Shown here: piece by piece, positions 1-7,774 of the stretch | Numbering within the stretch: position 1 is the first letter of the stretch | Layout: each line of letters begins with the position of its first letter | Source of the DNA: Asterionellopsis glacialis | Taxonomy: Eukaryota; Bacillariophyta; Plagiogrammaphyceae; Rhaphoneidales; Asterionellopsidaceae | Length of the DNA: 14,803 nt | NCBI GenBank assembly: GCA_014885115.2 | Contig: WKLE02000252.1 | Span: 1 to 14,803, forward strand | Reading direction: 5' to 3' | Position numbers and translations under genes: made by a program | Notes under the pieces: generated by a model | What the model saw: only the letters and a program-made list of their open reading frames with translations | The model's database searches: none | Told to the model about the DNA's origin: nothing

Positions 1-607
1 GGGGGGGGGGGGTTCAGCGACGCCACACCACGAAATGAGATAAGCCTTAAAAGGTGCTCGTTTTTCTCATAGAAAGAGATCTTCAGGTCTTCAGTACAGA
101 TCTTGCGTTTTCGTGATACTTCGTTGTACTTCCGGAATTTCGAAGTTTCCTGGGATTCCCTTTGCCGGTTGTTGCATTCGTGCATTTTATGCTTTTGTGG
201 TGTGTGGTTGTTTTCACGTCACTCCTTCTATCAATGGAATATATTTTTGTTTATTTCATTTTGGCTGATGCGCTCTACGTACGTATTTTTTGAAGACTCT
301 AGAGATGCAAAATGGTTCCAATTTGAAGCCAGATGATGATGGAAAGATTTTTGTTGTCTTCTCCTGCCCTTGTGAGCGAATCTCATGCATCGAATCACCA
401 CATTTGTGAGTTTTCTGCCTCGTCAACTGGAAAGATAAAAAGGGTACAACAACAAAGTTGACAGATTCTGGAAGTTGCGAGAAACGCAGAGCAGACAAAA
501 CAGGTGTTATTACGGATCTTTGCTTTTCTAACTTAAACTTTCCAATTCTTGATCCAGAGCCAATCACAACACCTTTTTTTGAGCTGCTTTGTGAAACACA
601 AGTGACC
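1..607. other. upstream region of the 608-2305 gene; no gene seen
   Basis: The window opens with a run of 12 G, which is unlike the AT-rich remainder and may be an assembly or library artefact. The rest holds only short open frames on both strands. They begin with non-ATG codons, or overlap the downstream ATG in antisense (about 256-609 minus), and they show no recognisable protein pattern. The promoter and 5' UTR of the gene at 608 must lie here. I see no confident TATA box or initiator. Confidence 0.5.
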
Positions 608-2305
608 ATGATTTCTGTTCGATCTGCAAATTATGTTACTGTTCTAATATTGCTATTAACAGAGAAGGCTGTGTCATTTTTACCTTCCACATCTCAATTC
701 TCGATTAGTCGTGCGGTACCTTTCTTGTCGTCCCCGTCTGTGATTCAAAAACAACAGAGTCAACAAAGCCAAAAAGTTGTAACGTCACCTCTGTATTCTG
801 GTTACGTCCCACCAGCCCAAGAAAACTTTACTCCTAAGAAACGTCCATTATATCCCAAAATTGGTGATATTATTCGGTATTACGATCTTGATGGTGGTCG
901 TGCTGATGGTGAAGTATTGGTAGGGAAAATATCATTTCTTTCTAAATCGATTGGGAAAGAAAATTGTTGGGTTGTAGAAATTACAGAATTAGAAAATGTT
1001 GGTGATGGATACTTTGCCGAATACCCGTCTCGTAAGCGTAGCTCAAAGAAGACAACCCGTCCCCTGGAGGATGTGTCACCTATCGCTGCCAGTTTTGTTC
1101 GTGCTGAAGCTGCCTTTAAGGTCCCCCGTGAAGTTGGTAGTGACATTCCTCAAGTACGAGCTAAACAATACACAATCGAAGGGTTTGAGGGTCCAATGGC
1201 GTTAACAGAGGAAATAGACGTTGATGCTATTAAGGCTGACGCCAAACTCTATGCTCAGCTTAAATTTGATTTGCTTCGGAATGCTGCGATAGCTGGACTT
1301 GTGGGTACTTTGATTGCTGATTTAGTGAAAGGACCACAAGATGCTGCAATTTACGCAGCCGGTGCCTTCGCTGGAGTTGGATATTTGTTCCTCCTTTCCT
1401 TAAAGACAGACACCATGGCATCCATTGAATCTAAGTTGGGTGCCAATATATCTAATGCTCGATTTGTCCTACCACTCATCGTGTTGGTGGGAGTAGCCAT
1501 CTTCAACCTTACTCAGGGAGATGCATCACCTGTTGTTAATGCTAATCCTTTGAATACTGTCACACCTGAACAATTTGCAGCAGTGGTGATTGGTTTCTTA
1601 ACATACCGGCTTCCACTCTTTGCAAGTCAACTAGCACCCGTATTTAAAAAGAGTGCCGGTGATCTATTGCCCGGTAGTGCTGGTGTAGCACTCCAACTAG
1701 CGTCTGATAATGAAGAAGTCGTAGATTCAGCAAACAAAGATGGCTTAACTCCAATCTTGTTGGTGAGTGGCCCACCCAGTACAGGCAAGTCCGAATTAGT
1801 AAAACGCCTCATTGAAGACAGCGAGGGCAAGTTTGTTCAACCAAACTTGGTCGACAGCGCTAAAGACGGTGCATTATTTGAGAGATTACTTCAACGAGAA
1901 GAATTTTTGAAAGTTGACAGTCAGGGTCGATATGGCATTACTAAGCAGGGCATCATGGAGGCTGCATCTCACAGTGATGGAGAATCGGTAGTCGTTGTTG
2001 ATGCTGACGTTGAATTAGCTAAAAGAGTCACAAGAATTTCTGGAGCACGTGTCATTGGAGTTTGGGTCGGATTGGACAGCATGGAAAAATTCGAAGCGCG
2101 ACTTAACGAAGAAATTGAAAGTGGCGCCATCCCAATTCCTGAGGATGAAACGAAGGAGACTGTCCTTCGCTCCAAGAAAAGGGAAATTGCACAGGATATT
2201 GAATACGGTGTTGTCAGTGGTGTATTTGAATTTACAGTGTTGAATGAAGACTTCGATAGAAGTCTAGAGCAATTGAAATTCGCATCTGAATACTGTTTCA
2301 AGTAA
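608..2305 (+). CDS. plastid-targeted membrane protein: CGL160/AtpI-like four-helix domain fused to a guanylate-kinase-like domain
   Basis: Single uninterrupted frame of 565 aa. The ATG at 608 is chosen because it has A at -3 and starts a hydrophobic signal peptide (residues 7-17). This is followed by A21-V22-S23|F24-L25-P26, the plastid import pattern of diatoms. Residues 81-145 form a soluble domain beginning KIGDIIRYYDLDGG, and a Lys/Arg-rich patch follows. Four membrane segments lie at about 223-241, 246-265, 285-300 and 321-340. Their layout, with the VLPLIVL and GFLTYRLPLF segments, resembles the AtpI/UncI-type domain of CGL160, a thylakoid factor for ATP-synthase assembly. Residues 382-565 match the guanylate-kinase fold in order: P-loop GPPSTGKS (388-395), GRYGIT (440-445), VVVVDAD (461-467) and a C-terminal helix. 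The usual TTRxPRxGE GMP-binding motif is not visible after the P-loop, so GMP kinase activity is doubtful. The role in ATP-synthase assembly is inferred from family resemblance recalled without a search. Confidence 0.85.
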   Translation: MISVRSANYVTVLILLLTEKAVSFLPSTSQFSISRAVPFLSSPSVIQKQQSQQSQKVVTSPLYSGYVPPAQENFTPKKRPLYPKIGDIIRYYDLDGGRADGEVLVGKISFLSKSIGKENCWVVEITELENVGDGYFAEYPSRKRSSKKTTRPLEDVSPIAASFVRAEAAFKVPREVGSDIPQVRAKQYTIEGFEGPMALTEEIDVDAIKADAKLYAQLKFDLLRNAAIAGLVGTLIADLVKGPQDAAIYAAGAFAGVGYLFLLSLKTDTMASIESKLGANISNARFVLPLIVLVGVAIFNLTQGDASPVVNANPLNTVTPEQFAAVVIGFLTYRLPLFASQLAPVFKKSAGDLLPGSAGVALQLASDNEEVVDSANKDGLTPILLVSGPPSTGKSELVKRLIEDSEGKFVQPNLVDSAKDGALFERLLQREEFLKVDSQGRYGITKQGIMEAASHSDGESVVVVDADVELAKRVTRISGARVIGVWVGLDSMEKFEARLNEEIESGAIPIPEDETKETVLRSKKREIAQDIEYGVVSGVFEFTVLNEDFDRSLEQLKFASEYCFK

Positions 2306-3266
2306 ATCATCAATACAAAAACTTCATGCTTCGCTGTCTGACTAAGCATACACATTATATGCAGCTAAATATAATTGCATACGATTATGATTTCCTTAAT
2401 ATCTTTGCAATATCACAGTTCGAGCGTGTTGTTGGAAAGTTGAGCGAAAAGGTTTTGATGGTGAATTTAAGCATGGATGGAAAGGTTAAATTTCTGACTT
2501 CGATACTCTTTTGTATGCTGTTTTCCTCAGTGATTTAGTATAATACAAAAAAAATTCAATATCTAGCATGTGCATCTTGTCACAAAAATAACAGCCCAAG
2601 CATTTTTTTTTATTCCGGGGTTCTTTTTTCTCTTGTTTCGCGGATTGAAAAGGATACCAAGGACTTAAACTACAATAGGGGGGCTCTTTCCTACCAATAA
2701 CCAATCATGCCAATGGTTTCGTTGTAACCTGTTTTATGGTGAAGCAATTGGTAAGATGCCAAGAAAACTAGATTAAACCGAAGCAGTCTTGAACTGGAAC
2801 CGCTCTTACCACCAACAAGGCGCATGCCCGATACCCCTAGGAAGCCGCCGTCTGTTGGTCCAACTGCACTTAATGCAAGTCGAATAATGATCGTTGAAGA
2901 GAACCTGCGTTCTATGGATCTTTCCCTTGATATGAAAGGATTTTTAAAGTTTTCCTACAATAATGTTGAAAGCCATTTAGATTCTACAAGACATAGCGTG
3001 TGGCGATAACTGACATATCTTATTAACCCAAGGTTAACCCTTAAACAACCAACCGCTCAGATGAGATTGAGCACGTAATCTCATTGGTGGTGGACATTTT
3101 CAAAACATTTTTTTTACTGATTGTGGCATTCTTCTGATTTCCTATTATATAATCTCTAAAACAGCTCTCAGATGAGATATATCTCACAAAAACCATGTTT
3201 TCACTTCCTCACATTTTCAAATTGTTTGATTTTGTTGTGTGTAGTTTTTTCACATTATTTTCTAAT
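2306..3266. other. intergenic region
   Basis: AT-rich DNA downstream of the stop at 2303-2305, presumably holding its 3' UTR and polyadenylation site. The stretch 2306-2750 shows only stop-rich frames. A short open frame lies at 2824-3009 and is listed separately. From 3010 to 3266 I see nothing beyond AT-rich sequence and short runs of T. Confidence 0.5.
2824..3009 (+). CDS. short hypothetical ORF, possibly an exon
   Basis: ATG-initiated frame of 61 codons ending in TAA. The same frame is open upstream of the ATG back to about 2755, so about 85 codons run without a stop in otherwise stop-rich DNA. The peptide begins MPDTPRKPPSVGPTALNAS and has normal-looking composition: proline-rich basic start, then an acidic-hydrophobic stretch. 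I do not recognise it. It could be a terminal exon of a gene, a remnant, or chance. There are no supporting neighbours. Confidence 0.25.
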   Translation: MPDTPRKPPSVGPTALNASRIMIVEENLRSMDLSLDMKGFLKFSYNNVESHLDSTRHSVWR

Positions 3267-3294
3267 ATGTCTGCTGATACTGTACCTGCAGTAG

Positions 3295-3312
3295 GCAAGT
3301 CGCGAGACTTGC
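3295..3312 (+). promoter_or_regulatory. GNRA-loop hairpin near LTR start, copy A
   Basis: Perfect 7-bp stem GCAAGTC/GACTTGC closing a GCGA tetraloop, 8 bases after the LTR start. The same hairpin occurs in the other two LTR copies with covarying stem bases. Confidence 0.55.
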
Positions 3313-3584
3313 GCGATATGTCAATCAACTATAGTACGGATGGACTGTGATGTGATGATGTCACGGACTAGGACAGACCTGATGATGTAATGACATCATC
3401 ACAAGGACAGACGAGATGACGTGATGACAGACGCGAACACGCAGTGACAAACAGCATTCATGCAAGTGAAGCGTATCGAATTCCACTCCGCAGCAACTCC
3501 GTTGGAATCCAAACTCTAAGTAGATCTGTCATAGGATCCTGTACTGCAATTGGGTCGAGAAGACGAATTGGTGAATTGTCGGGT

Positions 3585-3605
3585 ATTTTAGCAACTAGTT
3601 AAAAT
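3585..3605 (+). promoter_or_regulatory. conserved ATTTTA/TAAAAT inverted repeat in LTR 3' third
   Basis: ATTTTA and TAAAAT flank a 9-base spacer containing ACTAGT, followed by AGCTCATAATTTATTCAC. The block is nearly identical in all three LTR copies while neighbouring sequence drifts. A promoter, polyadenylation or structural role is possible. None is demonstrated. Confidence 0.35.
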
Positions 3606-3860
3606 AGCTCATAATTTATTCACTCATATAATTTGTACTCCATTTTCTATCACTTTTCAATAATTGTTGTCAGCATAGTGCAGTACCTCAGCAGCAGATG
3701 GTGAGTGAGATGTTGCTGAAGGGGTGGGTGTTGATTCTGCTGCTTCAAATCTCACCAATCCATTTTCTTAGCCTTGATAAGGCTTCTGGTCTATGCATTT
3801 TGCAAGACAAAAGGGTAAAAAAGTTGTTTGAAGACAAAGGCCGTCACATAATGTCAACCT

Positions 3861-4190
3861 TGTATATTAATACAAAAATAGTATGTATTTTAATATACCA
3901 ATTATTGTGTATGATATCACACAAATTTTGTATCTTAATACATGTACAACTCAAAAAGTTGCACATTGGAAGGCGCAATTGAAAACACAAAGTCTTATTA
4001 TGAGGTTGTATTTTAAAACACAAATTACTATTGTTTATATGTACAATTTTTCTCCGGTTATTTACAAAATTCACTGCTTTTTACTAGTACTATTTTTTAT
4101 GTGTTCTCTTCTACACTTTCTTTTTTCCTGACATCATACTATTTGCTGCCTCAAATGAGATCATATCATAATCATCATCAATGTAAGGTC
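3861..4190. other. AT-rich spacer
   Basis: Very AT-rich DNA with several short inverted repeats around TTGTAT/ATACAA (near 3859-3874). Short frames on both strands look random. No gene is seen. Confidence 0.5.
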
Positions 4191-5930
4191 TCAAAAAACT
4201 AGTTCAGCACTAACTTGCTTTTGTCCTATTTTTTCTGTTTTTCCTTGTTTCTTGCATGGTTTCACCTCTATTTCATAATTAAAGTAATCTGGCCTTTCCT
4301 CCACGTACTTGTATTTTTTATTGTACTCCTTTTTCCACCTAATATCTTCATTCACCATATTGGTATAATACTGCAATCCCTCTATGGACCAACCTCCATT
4401 CCTTTTTGTATCATTATTAGTAAATCTCAACTTATCAATAACTGGTTTAAATACCAATTCTCCATCCACATCCTCAATAATGTTGTTATAAATGACCGTT
4501 TGGATGTATGCAAATATTTTAGAGGTCATCTACTGTGATAAGGTTGTTCCGTCAAGTTCATTTAGCTCTACTTTCCAATCAAATTTCTTGCTTCTCTGCT
4601 GTAGGTTGCTACATGCCAAATAATTGTAGGCCCTATGACCTTCCTTTTCTGTACAAAATGATTCTAAGTACGGTAAACATTTCCTCAAAGCATCTACATC
4701 ACCTCTCCCATTTTGACTCATTGTATACATTGCTTCTAAATTATGTTTATCTGTCATACCTTCATATGGTAACTGTAAGAAATGCAATAATGTCATCTTA
4801 ATTCTCTGGCCAGTCTGATTACGGGAGTGTTGTAGAAATTCCACTGCCTCCTTTCCTACCTCACATAAACTCAAATTTCCTTCCCAGACATCCTTTTGCT
4901 TCCAACTTTAACTACCTGGCCATTCCTCTTTCATGAATTTGTCTAAAACATCTTTTGCAAAAGCACAGGTATGGAACACCTGTGCCGCACTCATTGATTT
5001 CCCATGTGCCTTACAAACAGCCATTGTAGGAAAGAATACCCACTTAACCATCATAGCATACGTACCAACAATACTCTTCACTTTTGCCAACATAGTTTCA
5101 CCTAATTTACCCAGTGCATCCTCCTCTTCCCTTTTTTTCAATAACTGCTTATATTTCTGTACTCTCATATCCGCCCTATTTTTACTCTCTATCACATATT
5201 GTATATATTTTCTGTAACCATCAACAGTAACAGTCCTTTTTTATTCTGCTTCATCTAAAATATTCTATCATAGTTATCAATATCTTCAAACATCATGTCA
5301 TCTGTCAGCATCATCTCATCCTCTTCCGAATCAGGTGTAATAGCCACTGTACTTTTTTTTCTTCCCTACAGTCTTTGTCTTATTTTTTTTCATTCTTTTC
5401 TTCCTCTGTGTTCCATTTTTCATGCACTAAAATTAGCTTTTTTTGTTTTGTTCCTTTAGATGCTGTACTTGGCGAACCCACTAGTGTCTTTTTTTTGGAC
5501 CTTGTTCCACCTCCACAATGACATCTTCTTCTTGGTTCTCCTCAGCATCACTATCACCCCCCATTGCTGAAAATACAATCAATGCATCTATTGCTGCTGG
5601 CATTGATCCTTCAATGTTTGACATCTTACCCTTTTTTATCTTGTTGTAGGTGATACTTCCATCTTTTTCTTTGCACAGCCACTACTCAATTGTGTCATTT
5701 TTTTTCTTTCTATTTCTTGTACTCCTTATCATTTTTGATTTTTTGGGTAATTCCTTCACTTTGTTTTTCATTCCATGTCGTGTATTTTTCTATAGTAAAA
5801 ATCAACAAAAACACATTTTCCCACAACACATCCTGTTGTCTAGTTGTATTTCTATTTTTGAATACTTATACTTTTTTATGTTGTATCATACTTACACTCA
5901 TTTTGTATATTCAAACACTTATGATTTTCA
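4191..5930 (-). pseudogene. decayed gene of unknown family (about 550 codons), probably mobile-element associated
   Basis: Reading leftward from about 5930, a protein-like frame runs to a stop at 4191 with breaks. The N-terminal part (5930-5640) is Lys-rich. A Met at about 5624 begins MSNIEGSMPAAIDALIVFSA, followed by an acidic stretch (about 5560-5510), a Lys/Thr-rich stretch with frameshifts in poly-A runs (about 5490, 5350), and the acidic segment DSEEDEMMLTDDMMFEDID (about 5325-5280). Then one frame holds from 5240 to 4191, broken only by in-frame stops at 4908-4910 and 4530-4532. It contains a coiled-coil-like KYKQLLKKREEEDALGKLGE and, near the end, GGWSIEGLQYYTNMVNEDIR. The last motif resembles a segment I associate with uncharacterised repeat-encoded proteins of algae, a weak recollection. 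I do not recognise the family. Alternatives are a multi-exon gene with unmarked introns, or a gag-like protein. Confidence 0.6.
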
Positions 5931-6018
5931 TTTTTGTATCATCGGTATTCATGTTCTTATGTTGCACTCTTCATTTTATATTAGTTCACTCATTATGATA
6001 TAAAATTGAGTAGTAATA

Positions 6019-6250
6019 TATAACCCCCCTTAAAATCCAGTACTTTTCCTACTAAGAAATCCTCAATCAGAAGAAACTTCAACTTTATACCTTCCTGGTA
6101 ATGTAAGCTGCTACATACAGTACCTACTGGGATTTTACACATGTACCAACTAGTACCAGAATTAACATAATCCCCCTTAATATCTGGTACTATTCCTGCT
6201 TGGAAATCCACGATCAGAAGAAACTTCAACTTATTACCTACCTGGAACTA
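6019..6250. repeat. imperfect direct duplication, units about 147 bp apart
   Basis: The stretch about 6024-6105 recurs at about 6171-6250. The shared core ATCAGAAGAAACTTCAACTT is identical in both copies, with diverged but alignable flanks (CCCCCTTAA..., ...CTACCTGG). The offset is a multiple of three, and on the minus strand both copies read KFLLI-x-DF-xx-G-x-V-x-D-x-KG-x-Y. The duplication may therefore be of coding sequence, although the frame is short (78 codons). The TAGTACCAGAATTAAC segment also occurs twice (about 6150 and 6249). Confidence 0.6.
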
Positions 6251-6280
6251 GTACCAGAATTAACTGTGCAGCAAAGAACA

Positions 6281-6313
6281 AACTCCCTCCAGCAGCAAAT
6301 TTTGGAGGGAGTT
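6281..6313. repeat. 11-bp perfect inverted repeat
   Basis: AACTCCCTCCA at 6281-6291 is followed after 11 bases by its exact reverse complement at 6303-6313. It lies just upstream of the AAC tract. AACTCCCTCCA also appears immediately after LTR copy C (12347-12357). Confidence 0.6.
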
Positions 6314-6330
6314 CATTTTGTTGAACACCC

Positions 6331-6402
<72 letters not shown>
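6331..6402 (+). repeat. (AAC)24 microsatellite
   Basis: An uninterrupted run of 24 AAC triplets. In one plus frame it would read as polyglutamine continuing into HKEFVVMVKPHN, but no ATG precedes it, so it is more likely noncoding sequence before the ATG at 6420. Its perfection implies recent expansion. Confidence 0.95.
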
Positions 6403-6403
<1 letters not shown>

Positions 6404-6419
6404 TAAAGAATTTGTTGTC

Positions 6420-7770
6420 ATGGTGAAACCTCACAACTACAATTCAACGATATCTTTGGCTTACGACGATGTTATTTCTTTGTGTCTAAACATCAAAACC
6501 AAGAAGAAAATGACATGGGCAAAAAAAAACTGTCCAATTCTTGTAATCAAAGAGATGGATGTTGCTGCAAAAGAAGAGACACACTTTCATTATTTGGTGG
6601 GTGCTTTGGGGGGTCTAAACTAGCATTGGATAAAATTTCATTGTCACGTACACCTCATTTTTGGTTGCATCAATCAAGTACATCTATTACAAAGCCTTGA
6701 TCCACATCTGCATTATACAATTCATCTGTCAGAACTTGACGATTTTATATCTGATTACTACTTGGTTGATTTATCCTTTGAGAAGAAAAAAATACTTCTC
6801 TACCTACCTAACAAAGACTATATTGATCATGGACCAATTTTTATCATGAATCGATTTGCATTAAGCAACATAAAGGCATCTGATATTGATACTATTGCCA
6901 TATTCATAGAATCGTCATCAACAATTTCGGACCGTGACCAAGGATCAAAGAGGCTTGATCTTTTTTTTTGCCACAGAATACTACCAACAATTCCATCAGT
7001 GAAAATGTCTATCTTCCAAAAATTATGACAAAACACGATAATATCCCTGGTTGGATTTTGAATACTACTTTATCACAAGAAATTTCATCTATGGCTCCAA
7101 GGCTTACAAAAATTGTAAATATTCTTGTTTCTAAGTCATCCTAGTATGAATTCAAGAGGAAGCCATTCCCTGACAAGAATGTTATCAAATTCTTTTTTGT
7201 TTGATTGGAACAATACTTCACAATATTCAAAACAATGAGGAGGTACAAACTAAAGACAATTCCTTGTCACATAATTTAGGAAAAAACGGCAATTGGAACC
7301 TTTTAAGTGTTACAAATATATCTGCATTTATGACCAAACAATGCTGGCTAAGAACCCAACTTAGAATAGATCAGCTTTGACAAGAAGTTGAAACGTACAA
7401 CAAAAACAACCCTCAAAAACTTCCATACAGATAATGACAATTATAGACGGGTGCACATTGGAGGGTATTCTGGTAAATGTTTGCAAGATGGCGTTCATAG
7501 ACTTGGAGCATTTGATGATATAAAAAAGGAACTCACTATTTTCATCGATATGTACTTGGGAACACAATTGCAACCTGACAGTTTGATATACATTTTTGAT
7601 GGATCCAATCATTTGGGAATGCTGACTGATGGTAGACTTTACAAGGTGGTTGCTCCCTTTTTGGATAAGTGTCAGGGCTTTTATTCATTATATGCTTCCA
7701 CCATTCTTAGATGGCTTCAGAAAACACCAAGGACACTGCACAATATTGCTGACATGTTGTATACAATTAT
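6420..7770 (+). pseudogene. decayed gene of unknown family (about 450 codons)
   Basis: ATG at 6420 opens MVKPHNYNSTISLAYDDVIS. The frame is broken by TAG at 6621-6623 but continues protein-like to about 7027 (including LDPHLHYTIHLSELDDF and FEKKKILLYLPNKDYIDHGP). Reading then moves to another frame at 7025 (MTKHDNIPGWILNTTLSQEI). About 7200-7380 reads best in a third frame, containing LLSVTNISAFMTKQCWLRTQ and a helical QLRIDQL segment. From 7388 a frame stays open to about 7760 (HTDNDNYRRVHIGGYSGK, later LYKVVAPFLDKCQGFYSLYA). The alternation of coherent frames is what a gene with several indels looks like. I cannot assign a family. It does not look like reverse transcriptase. It ends where the Ty3/gypsy RNase H begins. 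Confidence 0.5.
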
Positions 7771-7774
7771 CGGG

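Larger units (their letters stand above)
3287..3682 (+). mobile_element. solo LTR, copy A of the Ty3/gypsy family in this window
   Basis: 396 bp starting TGCAGTA and ending TAGTGCA, near-inverted termini of the TG...CA type, with a 5-bp target duplication on both sides and no internal retroelement DNA. It is therefore a solo LTR left by LTR-LTR recombination. It aligns over its whole length with the LTRs at 9404-9859 and 11850-12334, except that about 90 bp between its GCAGCA and ACTCCGTTGG is missing. The first half is rich in TGACATCA-like motifs. The last third is the best conserved part. The orientation is the same as the other two copies. Confidence 0.88.
3282..3687. repeat. 5-bp target-site duplication (GTACC) bracketing the solo LTR
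   Basis: GTACC at 3282-3286 directly precedes the LTR start, and GTACC at 3683-3687 directly follows its end. A perfect 5-bp duplication is the signature left by LTR-retrotransposon integrase and fixes the LTR limits to the base. Confidence 0.85.
3267..3860 (+). pseudogene. short coding start split by a solo LTR
   Basis: An ATG at 3267 opens a frame (MSADTVP) that is cut by the LTR inserted at 3287. Taking out the LTR and one copy of the GTACC duplication continues the same frame into Gln-Gln-Gln-Met-Val-Ser-Glu-Met after 3687. Further on the frame becomes hydrophobic and odd. A neighbouring frame reads more like protein between about 3722 and 3770, and the first frame resumes protein-like sequence (LDKASGLCILQDKRVKK, then LFEDKGRHIM) to about 3860. 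This suggests old frameshifts as well as the insertion. The family is not recognised. The continuity across the insertion is seen directly. That it was once a gene is inference. Confidence 0.4.

Noticed and set aside
103..336. 77-codon plus ORF
   Set aside because: Non-ATG start and a Phe/Trp/Cys-rich random composition typical of AT-rich noncoding DNA.
458..607. 50-codon upstream extension of the 608 gene
   Set aside because: It begins at TTG, would bury the signal peptide, and the ATG at 608 has a good context and gives a sensible plastid presequence.
256..609. 117-codon minus-strand ORF antisense to the upstream region of the 608 gene
   Set aside because: Its start overlaps the ATG at 608 in antisense, its composition looks random, and the plus-strand gene explains the region.
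880..2355. Several antisense and out-of-frame ORFs inside the 608-2305 gene
   Set aside because: Shadows of the coding frame with no independent features.
3340..3430. CRISPR-like or tandem array from the repeated GATGA words
   Set aside because: The repeats are short, irregular and inside a eukaryotic LTR. No spacer structure is present.
4215..5217. Plus-strand ORFs rich in Phe, Leu and Ile
   Set aside because: They are antisense shadows of the decayed minus-strand gene, which reads as far more protein-like.
5650..6003. Plus ORFs of 102-117 codons resembling membrane proteins
   Set aside because: T-rich DNA always gives Phe/Leu/Ser frames. The minus strand here carries Lys-rich protein-like sequence continuing the 4191-5930 gene.
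6234..6434. Polyleucine minus ORF
   Set aside because: A product of the AAC tract read on the other strand.
7388..7760. Reverse transcriptase C-terminus preceding RNase H
   Set aside because: No YxDD-type motif or Ty3/gypsy connection-domain pattern could be found in any frame.
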